Part shown: positions 8,309 through 16,680 of the stretch, piece after piece
Layout: every line of letters begins with the position of its first letter
Position numbering within the stretch: position 1 is the first letter of the stretch
Assembly: GCA_024684395.1 (NCBI GenBank)
Contig: JAIKWY010000110.1
Location: 58,892 to 122,891, forward strand
Length of the DNA: 64,000 bases
Source of the DNA: Oscillospiraceae bacterium
GTDB taxonomy: Bacteria; Bacillota; Clostridia; Oscillospirales; Ruminococcaceae
Direction: 5' to 3'
Position numbers and translations under genes: made by a program
Notes under the pieces: generated by a model
What the model was told of the DNA's origin: nothing
The model's database searches: none
What the model saw: only the letters and a program-made list of their open reading frames with translations

Positions 8309-11300
8309 ATGCGGAAAGGAAGAATGAACAAGATCATTGCCGGCGTGATCGCCCTGCAATTTGTGATGCAGGCAGCGTTCGTCAGTGCCGGTGTGACAGC
8401 CTTCGCCGACGATACAGAAACTACAGCAGCTATCACAGAAGTCCCGGATGTCCTTGCGGCAGATCCTGCGGAAGCGCAGGAGAGCGCAGCGCCGGAGACA
8501 CAGGAAACAGAGACACAGGCAGCGGATGCCACGGCGGACGCACTGAACAGCCCGAAAGCCGGCGCTTATGATGCCTTCAACGATACCATCACCATGTCCG
8601 GTGCGTTCCAGATGCCCGATACCCTCACGGCTGGCGATGCCGTTGAGATCACCGGCATCGTGACGTCCGGCATCTCCGGTCTGACGTCCCTGACGGTGGG
8701 CATTTACGACAGCACAGGCAAATTTGTGACCGGTCCGACCTTCGACCCGAACACAGACCGCTATGATCTGTCCGATGTCAACGGCAAGGTCGATTTCAAG
8801 TCGCTGGAGCCGGGTGCCTACTACTTTGCCGTCATCGCCTCCAATTCCTCCAAGACCAATGTGACGCTCATGAGCAAGAAGTTCACCGTGGAGGCAGCTG
8901 CCGTGGAGCAGCCTGTGGAGATCACGGGCTCTGTGGCATTCCCGAGCGAGCTGGCTATGGGCGAGTCCTACAACGTGGCTGGTATGGTCACGTCCCACGC
9001 AGGCGAGATCCATGCCATTTCCGCAGCTGTGTATGATGCGTCTGACAGACGTGTGACCGGCGGCACGGCGATCCCCCGTTCCATGACCTATGACCTGAGC
9101 CGTCTGAACAATCTCGTGTCGTTCGATACACTGATCGCCGGGAAATATACTTATCGTGTCGTTGTGACACTGGCAGGCGGTGCGGAATATACGGCACTTG
9201 AAAACACCTTCACCGTGACAGGTGAGTCGGAACCGGATGCCGTCAACGATGCACTGACGATCACCGGCGGCACAGCCATCCCCGATACCGTTGCACAGGG
9301 CACTGTCGTGCATGTGAAGGGGCTTGTCAGCTCGGCGGCTTCGGACATCACCTATCTGACATGCGGCGTCTATGATACATCGGGACGCTTTGTGACCGGC
9401 AAGAGCCTTGTGCCGAGGACCAAGAGCTATGACCTGCAGCGGCTCGATGCGTCCGTGACCATCAGCAAGCTGCCGGAGGGCAAATATACCTATGTCGTCA
9501 TTGCGACCAATGCGACCAACTCGTTCTATCCGCTCGTCACCAAGACCTTCACGGTCGAAGCTGCTGCATCTGCCGCCGAGACCGATACGCTCAAGGCGGA
9601 AGGCGTGACCGAGATCCCGGAGACTCTCAGAAAGGGCGATGCTGTCAGCATCCGTGGTACTGTCACCTCGGCACTCTCGGACATCACATCCGTGACAGCC
9701 GGCGTCTATGACAGCAGCGGCAGCTTTGTGACCGGCAAGACAGCCGATCCCTATTCCACGCAGTTCGATCTGAGCAAGCTCGACAAATACATCCTCTTCA
9801 ACAAGCTCACGGACGGCGAGTTCATCTTCAAGGTGACAGCCACCAACGGCGCCAATGCCAATGCCGTGCTCGTGGAGAAGAAGTTCACCATCGGTGCCGG
9901 AAGCAACACCACGCCTGTGGATGCTTCGGCAGATAAGCTGGTGCTTTCCGGTGCGTTTGAGATGCCCGCAAGCATCCGTCCCGGTCAGTCCGTCAGCGTC
10001 GTGGGCGCTGTGACTTCCTATGAGTCCGATATGCGTGCGCTGACCGTCGGCGTTTACAGCGCAGCCGGAACTTTTGTCACCGGCAAGACCATCAATCCCA
10101 AGTCCAACTGGTATGACCTCAAGAACCTTGACCGCTATGTGGCGTTCGGCAGCCTGCCGGAGGGTGATTATGTCTTTGCCATCATCGCTTCTAATGCTTC
10201 CCAGACCAATACCTCGCTCATGGTCAAGCGCTTCAAGGTCACGGCGGATGCGCCTGTCCTGACCGATACCATCAGCTATCTCAACGGCACGAACATCCCG
10301 GGCAATTTCTCCCAGGGACAGGACATCGAGCTGACCGGCACGATCACCTCTGCCGTTTCGGAGCTGACCAAGGTCGAGGTCGGCATCTACAATGCCGCTA
10401 TGGAGCCGGTAAAGACCGGCACGGCGACCCCGAATGCCAAGAGCTATGACATCAAGGAGCTCTCCGGCTCCGTATCCTTCGACCAGCTCACGGACGGCGT
10501 GTACTTCTACAAGGTCAGCGCCACCAACGGCTCTGTGACGACGCTCCTTGCGAACCAGCAGTTCACGGTCGGCAGCTCGGATGTGCCTTCCTACGGCAGC
10601 GATGCGCTGACGATCACCGGACAGGGCACGCTCCCGTCCACGCTGAACCTCGGGCAGGCGCTGAGCATTGCCGGAACCGTGACTTCGGCAAGCTCCAACA
10701 TGACGGCGCTGACTGTCGGTGTCTACAACGAGGCAGGCAGCTTTGTGACCGGCGTCACCATCAACCCGAAGGCAAAGAGCTTCGACCTGAAGCGCCTTGA
10801 CGATACGGTCGAGTTCAACAAGCTCCCCGCCGGGACATATACCTATGCCGTCATCGCATCCAACGCATCCAACACCAACTTCACGCTCCTCAGCAAGAAG
10901 ATCACGATCGTGGATGAGAAGCAGACCGGCAATGACAAGCTGACGATCACCGGTGCAACGGCTGTGCCGTCCAATCTGGCAGTCGGGCAGGCTGTTGATA
11001 TTTACGGCATCGTGACCTCGGAGACCTCCGAGATGACCGCCCTGACCGTCGGTGTCTATGACAGAGCCGGCAGCTTCCGCACGGGCATCACCATCAACCC
11101 GCACAGCAGCACCTATGACCTGCACAATCTGGATGAAAAGGTCGAGTTTGACAAGCTCCCTGCCGGAAGCTATGTCTTTGCGGTCATTGCGACCAATGCG
11201 ACCCAGAAGAATTATGCGCTGGTCAACAAGTCCTTCACCGTCGGCGGTGAGTCTTCCGAGACACCGGGCACGTCGGATGACCCGATCACGATCAGCGGTC

Positions 11301-11932
11301 AGAACAGCGTTCCCTCCACCATCACGGCGGGCAAGGCGCTGAGCATTTACGGCACGGTATCTTCGGCGAAGTCCTACATGACCTCGCTGACCTGCGGCGT
11401 GTATGACGAAAACGGCAAATTCGTGACCGGCAAGACCATCAACCCGAATGCCAAGAGCTATGACCTCAAGAAGCTTGATCCCTATGTAGCATTCAATTCG
11501 CTTCAGCCGGGGACGTATACCTATGCGGTCATCGCTTCCAATGCGGTACACACCAACAAGACGCTCGTGAGAAAGAAGTTCACCGTGACGTCCTCCGAGT
11601 CCGGTGTGGTCTACGGTGACGGCATCACGATCTACGGCAACACCGCCATCCCGTCCTCCGTGGCAAAGGGCAAGGGCGTGAAGGTCAGCGGCACGATCAC
11701 CTCCGGCATCTCCGACCTGCGCTATGTGAGCGTCTACATCATCGACGCCAACGGCAAGCAGGTGACCGGCGCCTCGGCAGCACCGCACGCCAAGAGCTAC
11801 AACATCGGGCTGCTCGACAGCTCCGTATGCTTCGACAAGCTCTCCACCGGCACGTATTACTACCGTGTGACCGCCTCTAACAGCAGCAACGCCAGCTACA
11901 CGCTCATCAACCAGAGCTTTGTGGTGGTGTGA
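8309..11932 (+). CDS. Secreted protein of ten tandem ~105-residue repeats
   Basis: 1207 aa. The start is ATG 8309 (AGAGG 8 nt upstream); ATG 8324, preceded by GGAAAGGAAGA, is an alternative. A signal peptide ends near VTAFADD, followed by a Glu/Thr/Ala-rich linker to about residue 88. The rest is ten consecutive domains. Each begins like D-x-ITITG-x-x-x-IP, passes through G-x-VTS-x-x-S-x-hTxLTVGVYD and F-VTGKTINP-x-x-x-x-YDLKxLD, and ends GxYxYAVIASNAxNTNxxLhxKxFTV. The pattern suggests Ig-like beta-sandwiches. There is no dockerin, SLH domain, LPXTG motif or C-terminal anchor. Likely a secreted fibre, adhesin or carbohydrate-binding protein; no function can be assigned. Monocistronic, between a consensus promoter and a strong terminator. 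Confidence 0.85.
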   Translation: MRKGRMNKIIAGVIALQFVMQAAFVSAGVTAFADDTETTAAITEVPDVLAADPAEAQESAAPETQETETQAADATADALNSPKAGAYDAFNDTITMSGAFQMPDTLTAGDAVEITGIVTSGISGLTSLTVGIYDSTGKFVTGPTFDPNTDRYDLSDVNGKVDFKSLEPGAYYFAVIASNSSKTNVTLMSKKFTVEAAAVEQPVEITGSVAFPSELAMGESYNVAGMVTSHAGEIHAISAAVYDASDRRVTGGTAIPRSMTYDLSRLNNLVSFDTLIAGKYTYRVVVTLAGGAEYTALENTFTVTGESEPDAVNDALTITGGTAIPDTVAQGTVVHVKGLVSSAASDITYLTCGVYDTSGRFVTGKSLVPRTKSYDLQRLDASVTISKLPEGKYTYVVIATNATNSFYPLVTKTFTVEAAASAAETDTLKAEGVTEIPETLRKGDAVSIRGTVTSALSDITSVTAGVYDSSGSFVTGKTADPYSTQFDLSKLDKYILFNKLTDGEFIFKVTATNGANANAVLVEKKFTIGAGSNTTPVDASADKLVLSGAFEMPASIRPGQSVSVVGAVTSYESDMRALTVGVYSAAGTFVTGKTINPKSNWYDLKNLDRYVAFGSLPEGDYVFAIIASNASQTNTSLMVKRFKVTADAPVLTDTISYLNGTNIPGNFSQGQDIELTGTITSAVSELTKVEVGIYNAAMEPVKTGTATPNAKSYDIKELSGSVSFDQLTDGVYFYKVSATNGSVTTLLANQQFTVGSSDVPSYGSDALTITGQGTLPSTLNLGQALSIAGTVTSASSNMTALTVGVYNEAGSFVTGVTINPKAKSFDLKRLDDTVEFNKLPAGTYTYAVIASNASNTNFTLLSKKITIVDEKQTGNDKLTITGATAVPSNLAVGQAVDIYGIVTSETSEMTALTVGVYDRAGSFRTGITINPHSSTYDLHNLDEKVEFDKLPAGSYVFAVIATNATQKNYALVNKSFTVGGESSETPGTSDDPITISGQNSVPSTITAGKALSIYGTVSSAKSYMTSLTCGVYDENGKFVTGKTINPNAKSYDLKKLDPYVAFNSLQPGTYTYAVIASNAVHTNKTLVRKKFTVTSSESGVVYGDGITIYGNTAIPSSVAKGKGVKVSGTITSGISDLRYVSVYIIDANGKQVTGASAAPHAKSYNIGLLDSSVCFDKLSTGTYYYRVTASNSSNASYTLINQSFVVV
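8574..11929 (+). repeat. Ten in-frame ~315-bp coding repeats
   Basis: The repeats encode the ten Ig-like domains of the secreted protein. Units are diverged at the DNA level, but conserved phrases recur (GTGACCGGC...ACC, AAGAGCTATGACCT). Repeats 7-9 look most alike, repeats 2 and 6 most diverged. This argues for old expansion with purifying selection, not recent slippage. Confidence 0.75.
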
Positions 11933-11942
11933 TAACGTAATA

Positions 11943-11985
11943 AACCGCCCCCTTCCGGAACTGTTCCGGGAGGGGGCGGTTTTTT
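11943..11985 (+). terminator. Strong intrinsic terminator after the repeat protein
   Basis: AACCGCCCCCTTCCGGAA pairs with TTCCGGGAGGGGGCGGTT around CTG, followed by a run of T. Confidence 0.9.
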
Positions 11986-12031
11986 AATAGGTAACGCTCA
12001 GTAGTTTTTGATTGACACGAAGTGTCACAGA

Positions 12032-13219
12032 TTATTGTGATAAGATCTGGTTGACTTGCTCTTTCTTTTCCTCATAGGAAAGCGAAGTATTTTGAATCAC
12101 CGCTGCGATTTCATTCCTTTTCCGAGCTATATCCTGCGTGTATTCTTTCATCTGGTTTTCATGCATAGTTTTCTCTGCCTTATATTTTTCTATACGATCC
12201 GAGTAAAACTTCACTCCCCAAAAAGCAGCAACAGATGCTACAATTATGATTGGCAATAAAAGCAACCTAATTTTTCCACGCAGTGTAAACAACATAAATA
12301 GCAAAGGGATAATAACAAACAGAATGCCGCAAACTATTAGTAAAATATAGCACGTATTATTAGTTATTCTGCTGTTATCCTCCCTGATCTTTGCTTTGCT
12401 TTGCGATATAAATTGCTCATATTCCTGCATTATTGGTCGTTCTTCAAAAAACACTTCATTTTGGGAGACACCGCTAAAAAGCACCATATAATCTTTCTTG
12501 TTATATCTGTATGTAAGCCGATAAACAGGGAGCAGGGTCACTTCTGTTGCGTGTGTTTCATGCAGATCATCAACTGAAAAGCCGGTAAATCTTGTTCCTT
12601 GTACTTGCCCCTTGCATTTTTGGCTGACAGTATTTTTGAGATCTTCATAGGCAATATTGAGCGCACTCGTTTCATCTTCACACGGTTCCTCAATTCTAAA
12701 GTCTTCGACAGAATCAGAAGCAATCGGAAGTGACGAGGAGCCATCAAAAGACTGTAGCCATTTGTTGAAGGAGCTGTTTCCTGTAAGTGCATATAATGAT
12801 GATGTTTTTTGCCCGTCCGTTTTTCCGTTTGTTCGTTGTGTTTTGTCTATTACAGTCCTTGTTTTGGTTGTAGGGACCTGCTTCACTATAGGAGTAAAAA
12901 AAACATCATTTCCCGCACTATCCTTATCATAACCCCTATAATTATGCTCCCTACCACGCTTATCTACATAAAAGGTTTTCGACTCATATTCTGTATAAGA
13001 TTCTTTGTGTTCCCAAATACTTGTTGCTGACCATTTGGCGTTGTAATTGAATACAAACTGATATGCCGGATACAATACAGGCACAAAGCTGACAATGTCG
13101 GCTGCTGCGGAATCAATCGGAGAATCCTCAAATGAGATGATCCACTTAATAAACATTTCTTCCAGTTCAGTGCCGCTATATTGAAACGGAATAATGCGGT
13201 TTGGCTTTGCAGTGCTCAT
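12032..13219 (-). CDS. AT-rich hypothetical membrane protein
   Basis: 395 aa from ATG 13219, preceded by AAGGGGG at good spacing. The N-terminal ~270 residues look soluble. Two adjacent transmembrane helices follow (CYILLIVCGILFVIIPLLFM and LLLPIIIVASVAAFWGVKFY, about 280-330), then a charged coiled-coil tail. The segment LLPVYRLTYRYNKKDYMVLF resembles the LPVW-x-x-x-Y-x-Y-x-G-x-x-Y pattern of clostridial zinc-ribbon/membrane proteins, but no zinc-binding cysteines are visible. Base composition is clearly more AT-rich than neighbouring genes, suggesting horizontal acquisition. It is divergent from an XRE repressor and its promoter is embedded in that operator region, so the repressor very probably controls it. 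Function unknown. Confidence 0.7.
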   Translation of the reverse strand: MSTAKPNRIIPFQYSGTELEEMFIKWIISFEDSPIDSAAADIVSFVPVLYPAYQFVFNYNAKWSATSIWEHKESYTEYESKTFYVDKRGREHNYRGYDKDSAGNDVFFTPIVKQVPTTKTRTVIDKTQRTNGKTDGQKTSSLYALTGNSSFNKWLQSFDGSSSLPIASDSVEDFRIEEPCEDETSALNIAYEDLKNTVSQKCKGQVQGTRFTGFSVDDLHETHATEVTLLPVYRLTYRYNKKDYMVLFSGVSQNEVFFEERPIMQEYEQFISQSKAKIREDNSRITNNTCYILLIVCGILFVIIPLLFMLFTLRGKIRLLLLPIIIVASVAAFWGVKFYSDRIEKYKAEKTMHENQMKEYTQDIARKRNEIAAVIQNTSLSYEEKKEQVNQILSQ

Positions 13220-13271
13220 ATTATACCCCCTTATCTGCACTCCGGATCATTTGGGCGAATTGTATAATATC

Positions 13272-13300
13272 ATTATACCACAACTTGAAGTTGTTGTCAA
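13272..13300 (-). promoter_or_regulatory. Promoter of the AT-rich membrane protein
   Basis: Minus strand TTGACA (13300-13295), 17-bp spacer, TATAAT (13277-13272). The spacer is almost exactly filled by the perfect palindrome ACAACTTGAAGTTGT (13280-13294). Confidence 0.85.
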
Positions 13301-13340
13301 TAACAACCGTAAAGTTTTTTACATAACAATCGCAAGGTGT
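13280..13340. promoter_or_regulatory. Three-site operator region between divergent promoters
   Basis: Three related 15-mers start exactly 23 bp apart: ACAACTTGAAGTTGT (13280), ACAACCGTAAAGTTT (13303) and ACAATCGCAAGGTGT (13326). Shared core: ACAA....AA..T.T. Site 1 fills the spacer of the leftward promoter, site 3 the spacer of the rightward one, and site 2 lies between the two -35 boxes. Only site 1 is a perfect dyad. They are likely binding sites for the adjacent XRE protein. Confidence 0.75.
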
Positions 13341-13346
13341 TATGAT
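13318..13346 (+). promoter_or_regulatory. Promoter of the XRE repressor gene
   Basis: TTTACA (13318-13323), 17-bp spacer, TATGAT (13341-13346); the spacer contains operator copy 3. CATAACA (13322-13328) and TGTTATG (13338-13344) form an additional inverted repeat overlapping the promoter. Confidence 0.65.
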
Positions 13347-13362
13347 GGTAGTGGGTGATAAT

Positions 13363-13677
13363 ATGATCAAAAACTTGAAAAACCTGAGAAATCAGCGCGG
13401 TATCAGCCAGCAGGCGCTTGCCGAGGTCATCGGCGTTTCACAGCAGTCTATCAACAAATACGAAAACCATAACATCGAGCCCGATATTGACACGCTCATC
13501 CGTATTGCGGATTATTTTGAAACGACCGTGGATTATCTCATCGGACACGCAGAAGCCGAGCGAATTTCGCCTTATGATCTGAGCGCCGCCGAAACAAAGC
13601 TGATCGACAACTACCGAATGTTGTCAAAGAAGCACCGGGATCTGTTATCCACGATCGCCGGTGAACTGGTGGAGTGA
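13363..13677 (+). CDS. XRE-family (Cro/CI-type) transcriptional repressor
   Basis: 104 aa from ATG 13363. The upstream ATGs at 13342/13345 overlap the predicted -10 box, and GTGGGTGAT precedes 13363. The N-terminal HTH_3 domain is typical: MIKNLKNLRNQRGISQQALA, then EVIGVSQQSINKYE as the recognition helix, then PDIDTLIRIADYFETTVDYLIG. The ~38-residue C-terminal tail is helical and may dimerise. The divergent partner and three operator-like sites in the shared promoter region indicate autoregulation and control of the AT-rich membrane protein. Could be a remnant phage or toxin-antitoxin-type regulator, but no other such genes are adjacent. Confidence 0.88.
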   Translation: MIKNLKNLRNQRGISQQALAEVIGVSQQSINKYENHNIEPDIDTLIRIADYFETTVDYLIGHAEAERISPYDLSAAETKLIDNYRMLSKKHRDLLSTIAGELVE

Positions 13678-13724
13678 TCCGCCGCACCGCAAATGCCAAA
13701 ACGCCTTGAAAGCATCATTTCCCC

Positions 13725-13753
13725 TTGACATTTTCCCATTTTTGTGGTATGAT
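13725..13753 (+). promoter_or_regulatory. Promoter of the GH9 cellulase gene
   Basis: TTGACA (13725-13730), 17-bp spacer, TATGAT (13748-13753), 47 bp before the start codon; AGAGGGG at 13785-13791 is the ribosome site. Confidence 0.8.
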
Positions 13754-13800
13754 AGAATCACCTAAATATGTACTTTATTTTACGAGAGGGGAAATTTTTT

Positions 13801-16191
13801 ATGAAAAAGCGACTGACCAGTCTTGTACTGGCGGCAAGCCTCCTGACAGCATCTCTGCCGGCTGCAACGGTGGAAACAGGTGCTGCGGGAAATCCGGACT
13901 ACGCAAGTGCGCTCCAGATGTCCCTGTTCTTCTACGAATGCCAGCAGGCAGGACATCTCCCGGAGTGGAACCGTGTCGAGTGGAAGGCGGATTCCAACAC
14001 CGTTGACGAGATCGATGGCGGCTGGTATGATGCGGGCGACCATGTGAAGTTCAACCTTCCGATGGCATACTCCGCTTCCATGCTGGCGTGGGGTCTGTAC
14101 CAGTACCCGGACGGCGTGGAGCAGTCCGGCGAGATGACAAACTACGTCAACAACCTCGAATATGTCATGGACTACTTCGTCCGCTGCGACAAGGGCACTT
14201 CCGTTGTGTACCAGGTCGGCAACGGCACCAAGGATCACACCTGGTGGGGTCCTGCGGAGCTGTATGAGTACGGCATGGGCGATGCCGGCACGTCCCTTGC
14301 GGAATGCCGTGCGACCCTCGAAGCCTCTGAGGGCTGCTCCTGCGTCTTCGGCGGCATGGCAGCGGCACTGGCTGCCGGCTACTGCGCACTGGACGGCAGA
14401 GTGGACGATGCCAAGCGTGAGGGCTATCTGAAATCCGCCAAGAACATCTTCAAGCTGGCGGATGCCTCCAAGAGCGATGATGTTTACAACGACAGCGATG
14501 CCTCCGGCTTCTATCGTTCGAGCCACTTCTATGACGAGCTGTTCTATGCCGCCAACTGGCTCTACAAGGCGACCGGCGACAAGGACTACCTCGACAAGGC
14601 GACCTCCTACATCGACCACCTTGACAAGGAGCTCGGTCAGACCTGCCTGAAGTACACCTGGTGCCACTGCTGGGACGATACCATGCAGGGTGCGATGCTC
14701 CTCTATGCGCAGAACACCAACGACCAGACCTATATCGACCATGTGAAGAAGCATATCGACTATCTGGTGAACACCTGCGATCGTGTGGAGAATGACAAGA
14801 ACGGTCTGCTCTATGTCCACAACTGGGGCTGTGCAAGATATGCCGAGACTGCCGGCTTCCTCACCGCAGTTGCCAACGACACCGTCCTCAAGGGACAGAA
14901 CACCGAGGCTTACCAGAAGTTCTACAAGCAGCAGATCGACTATGTGCTCGGCGATAACCCGACCGGTCACAGCTATGTTGTCGGTTATGGTGAGAATGCG
15001 CCCCGCAACGCCCACCACAGAACGGCTGCCGGCTCGTGGAAGAATGACATCTACACGCCTGTCCTGAACCGCCACATCCTCTACGGCGCACTCGTCGGCG
15101 GCCCGACCCAGGACGGTGAATATGTGGATGACCGCAACAACTACATCAACAACGAGGTAGCGACCGACTACAATGCCGGCTTCACGGCGCTCCTCTGCAA
15201 GATGCTCGACGAATATGGCGGCAAGTCCGATCCGTCCTTCCCGCCGAAGGAAGAGCATGATGCACCGGAATTCTACGTGGAGGCGCTCAACAAGGGCATC
15301 AGCGCACAGGGCGCAACAGTCAGCTTCAAGATCACCAACCACTCCGCATGGCCGGCAAGAGTCCAGGATAACATCAGCTTCAAGTACTTCATGGATCTCT
15401 CCGAGGCAAAGGCAATGGGACTCGATCCGACACAGGTCGTTGTCCGCTGCGACCGTGACCAGAGTGCAATGTACTCCGGCAAGGGCATCAAGTCCGCTGA
15501 GATCTCCGAGATCAAGCACTATGACGGCGATATTTACTATGTAGAGGTCAACCTCCCGGACGGCAGAGCCGTTCTGCCGGTATCTGAGGGTATGCAGCAA
15601 TGCGAGATCTTGCTGGCGTTCGTTCTGCCGGACTACAAGGACGGCTGGGACGGCTCCAACGACTTCTCCAACAAGGACATTCTCACTGCCAAGGGCACTG
15701 AGGATGCCACCGGCAAGGTGACAGGCGTTGTGACCAAGTATGTTCCGGTCTATGTCGATGGTGAGCTGTACTACGGTATCGAGCCGGACGGCACCGAGGC
15801 ATTCGGTGATGCATCCGCAAGCGCAAAACCGCAGCCCGAGCAGCCGACGACCGATCCGAAGCCGACTGACCCGAAGCCTACTGATCCGAAGGATGATCCC
15901 ACCGACGCAACTCCCGCTTCTCCGCCTCCGACCGATCCGGAGCCCAGCGATGAGCCGTCAGACCCGAACAGTAACGATCCGAAGGTGACGCTTTATGGTG
16001 ACGTGGATGTCAACGGCAAGGTAGACATCCTTGATGTCATCACGCTGAACAAGAATCTGATGATCGGCGAAGCCATCGACCCGCAGGGCAAGATCAATGC
16101 CGATGTGGACAACAGCGGCGTAGTCAATGAGACCGATTCCCTGAACATCCTCAAGGCGGTCGTAGAGATCGTGACACTCCCGATCAAGTAA
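13801..16191 (+). CDS. Cellulosomal endoglucanase GH9-CBM3c-dockerin
   Basis: 796 aa from ATG 13801, with a signal peptide (MKKRLTSLVLAASLLTASLP). The GH9 domain (about 31-475) has DAGDH (77-81) with the catalytic-base aspartates, the NAHHRTAAGS histidine signature (about 402-411), and NEVATDYNAGF with the catalytic acid Glu (about 451). A CBM3c-type module follows (about 490-640: FYVEALNKGISAQGATVSFK to LPDYKDGWDGSNDFSNKD), the arrangement of processive GH9 endoglucanases. A Pro/Thr/Asp-rich linker (about 690-730) leads to a two-repeat dockerin (GDVDVNGKVDILDVITLNK and ADVDNSGVVNETDSLNILK). It should cleave beta-1,4-glucan outside the cell while bound to a cohesin scaffold. Monocistronic. 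Confidence 0.95.
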   Translation: MKKRLTSLVLAASLLTASLPAATVETGAAGNPDYASALQMSLFFYECQQAGHLPEWNRVEWKADSNTVDEIDGGWYDAGDHVKFNLPMAYSASMLAWGLYQYPDGVEQSGEMTNYVNNLEYVMDYFVRCDKGTSVVYQVGNGTKDHTWWGPAELYEYGMGDAGTSLAECRATLEASEGCSCVFGGMAAALAAGYCALDGRVDDAKREGYLKSAKNIFKLADASKSDDVYNDSDASGFYRSSHFYDELFYAANWLYKATGDKDYLDKATSYIDHLDKELGQTCLKYTWCHCWDDTMQGAMLLYAQNTNDQTYIDHVKKHIDYLVNTCDRVENDKNGLLYVHNWGCARYAETAGFLTAVANDTVLKGQNTEAYQKFYKQQIDYVLGDNPTGHSYVVGYGENAPRNAHHRTAAGSWKNDIYTPVLNRHILYGALVGGPTQDGEYVDDRNNYINNEVATDYNAGFTALLCKMLDEYGGKSDPSFPPKEEHDAPEFYVEALNKGISAQGATVSFKITNHSAWPARVQDNISFKYFMDLSEAKAMGLDPTQVVVRCDRDQSAMYSGKGIKSAEISEIKHYDGDIYYVEVNLPDGRAVLPVSEGMQQCEILLAFVLPDYKDGWDGSNDFSNKDILTAKGTEDATGKVTGVVTKYVPVYVDGELYYGIEPDGTEAFGDASASAKPQPEQPTTDPKPTDPKPTDPKDDPTDATPASPPPTDPEPSDEPSDPNSNDPKVTLYGDVDVNGKVDILDVITLNKNLMIGEAIDPQGKINADVDNSGVVNETDSLNILKAVVEIVTLPIK

Positions 16192-16209
16192 ACAAATTTC
16201 ATATGCCAA

Positions 16210-16240
16210 AGCCCCTCCCATTGCGGAGGGGCTGTTTTTT
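16210..16240 (+). terminator. Intrinsic terminator after GH9
   Basis: AGCCCCTCC (16210-16218), 6-nt loop, GGAGGGGCT (16225-16233), then G and six T. Confidence 0.9.
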
Positions 16241-16250
16241 GCTGCCATGC

Positions 16251-16637
16251 TCAGGGCGGGGGCTGTTTGCACCTTGTATTGACACCGATGACGCCGCCGA
16301 TCATCCCGGTCAGGAGCAGCCAGAGCAAAAGCCCGGGTGCAGGGGACGGATCCCCGAGGAGCGCCGCCCCGATGAGCCGCAGCCCCCAGTAAATGCCGCC
16401 GCAGAGCATCCCGAGCAGCAGCCCGTGATGCCGCCGGTGCAGCCCGATGCAGCGCCCTGCCCAGAATGCCGCCAGCCCCCAGCCGAGCGCTGCCATGCAG
16501 TGCAGCACCGCCTGCGGGAGCTGTCCGAGCCAGAGCGTCAGACCTGTCATGAGCAGCAAAAACGGCACTGTCAGGAGCCATCCTCCCAACAGTGCCGCAA
16601 TATCCCGGTATAAACCGTATGTCTTCCGATGCCGCAC
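16251..16637 (-). CDS. TIGR04086-like four-TM membrane protein
   Basis: 128 aa, starting at GTG 16637, which has a near-perfect GGAGGTGAT 3 nt upstream; the longer open frame runs through the end of yajC. The protein is almost entirely hydrophobic, with four likely helices, including LLGGWLLTVPFLLLMTGLTL, WGLAAFWAGRCIGL, LLLGMLCGGIYWGLRLIGAA and LLLWLLLTGMIGGVIGV. Small four-helix proteins of the TIGR04086 family are commonly found beside yajC in clostridia, which fits this position 43 bp downstream of yajC. The role is unknown; accessory to Sec or membrane-protein insertion is a guess from context. Confidence 0.65.
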   Translation of the reverse strand: MRHRKTYGLYRDIAALLGGWLLTVPFLLLMTGLTLWLGQLPQAVLHCMAALGWGLAAFWAGRCIGLHRRHHGLLLGMLCGGIYWGLRLIGAALLGDPSPAPGLLLWLLLTGMIGGVIGVNTRCKQPPP

Positions 16638-16680
16638 TGTATCACCTCCGCTGAGGTAATCTATGCGGCTTTTTGGTGCA

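Noticed and set aside
8219..11788. A 1189-aa open frame antisense to the secreted repeat protein
   Set aside because: It mirrors the repeated coding strand and arises from GC-rich codon bias (few stops on the opposite strand). The plus strand has a signal peptide, consensus promoter and terminator.
8574..11929. Repetitive DNA possibly a CRISPR array
   Set aside because: Repeats are ~315 bp, in frame and translated as protein domains, with no short identical repeats separated by unique spacers.
13342..13362. Upstream ATGs as the start of the XRE repressor
   Set aside because: They overlap the predicted -10 box; the HTH domain begins at 13363.
12000..13700. Prophage remnant
   Set aside because: Only a repressor-like gene is present; no integrase, structural or lysis genes or attachment repeats are visible.
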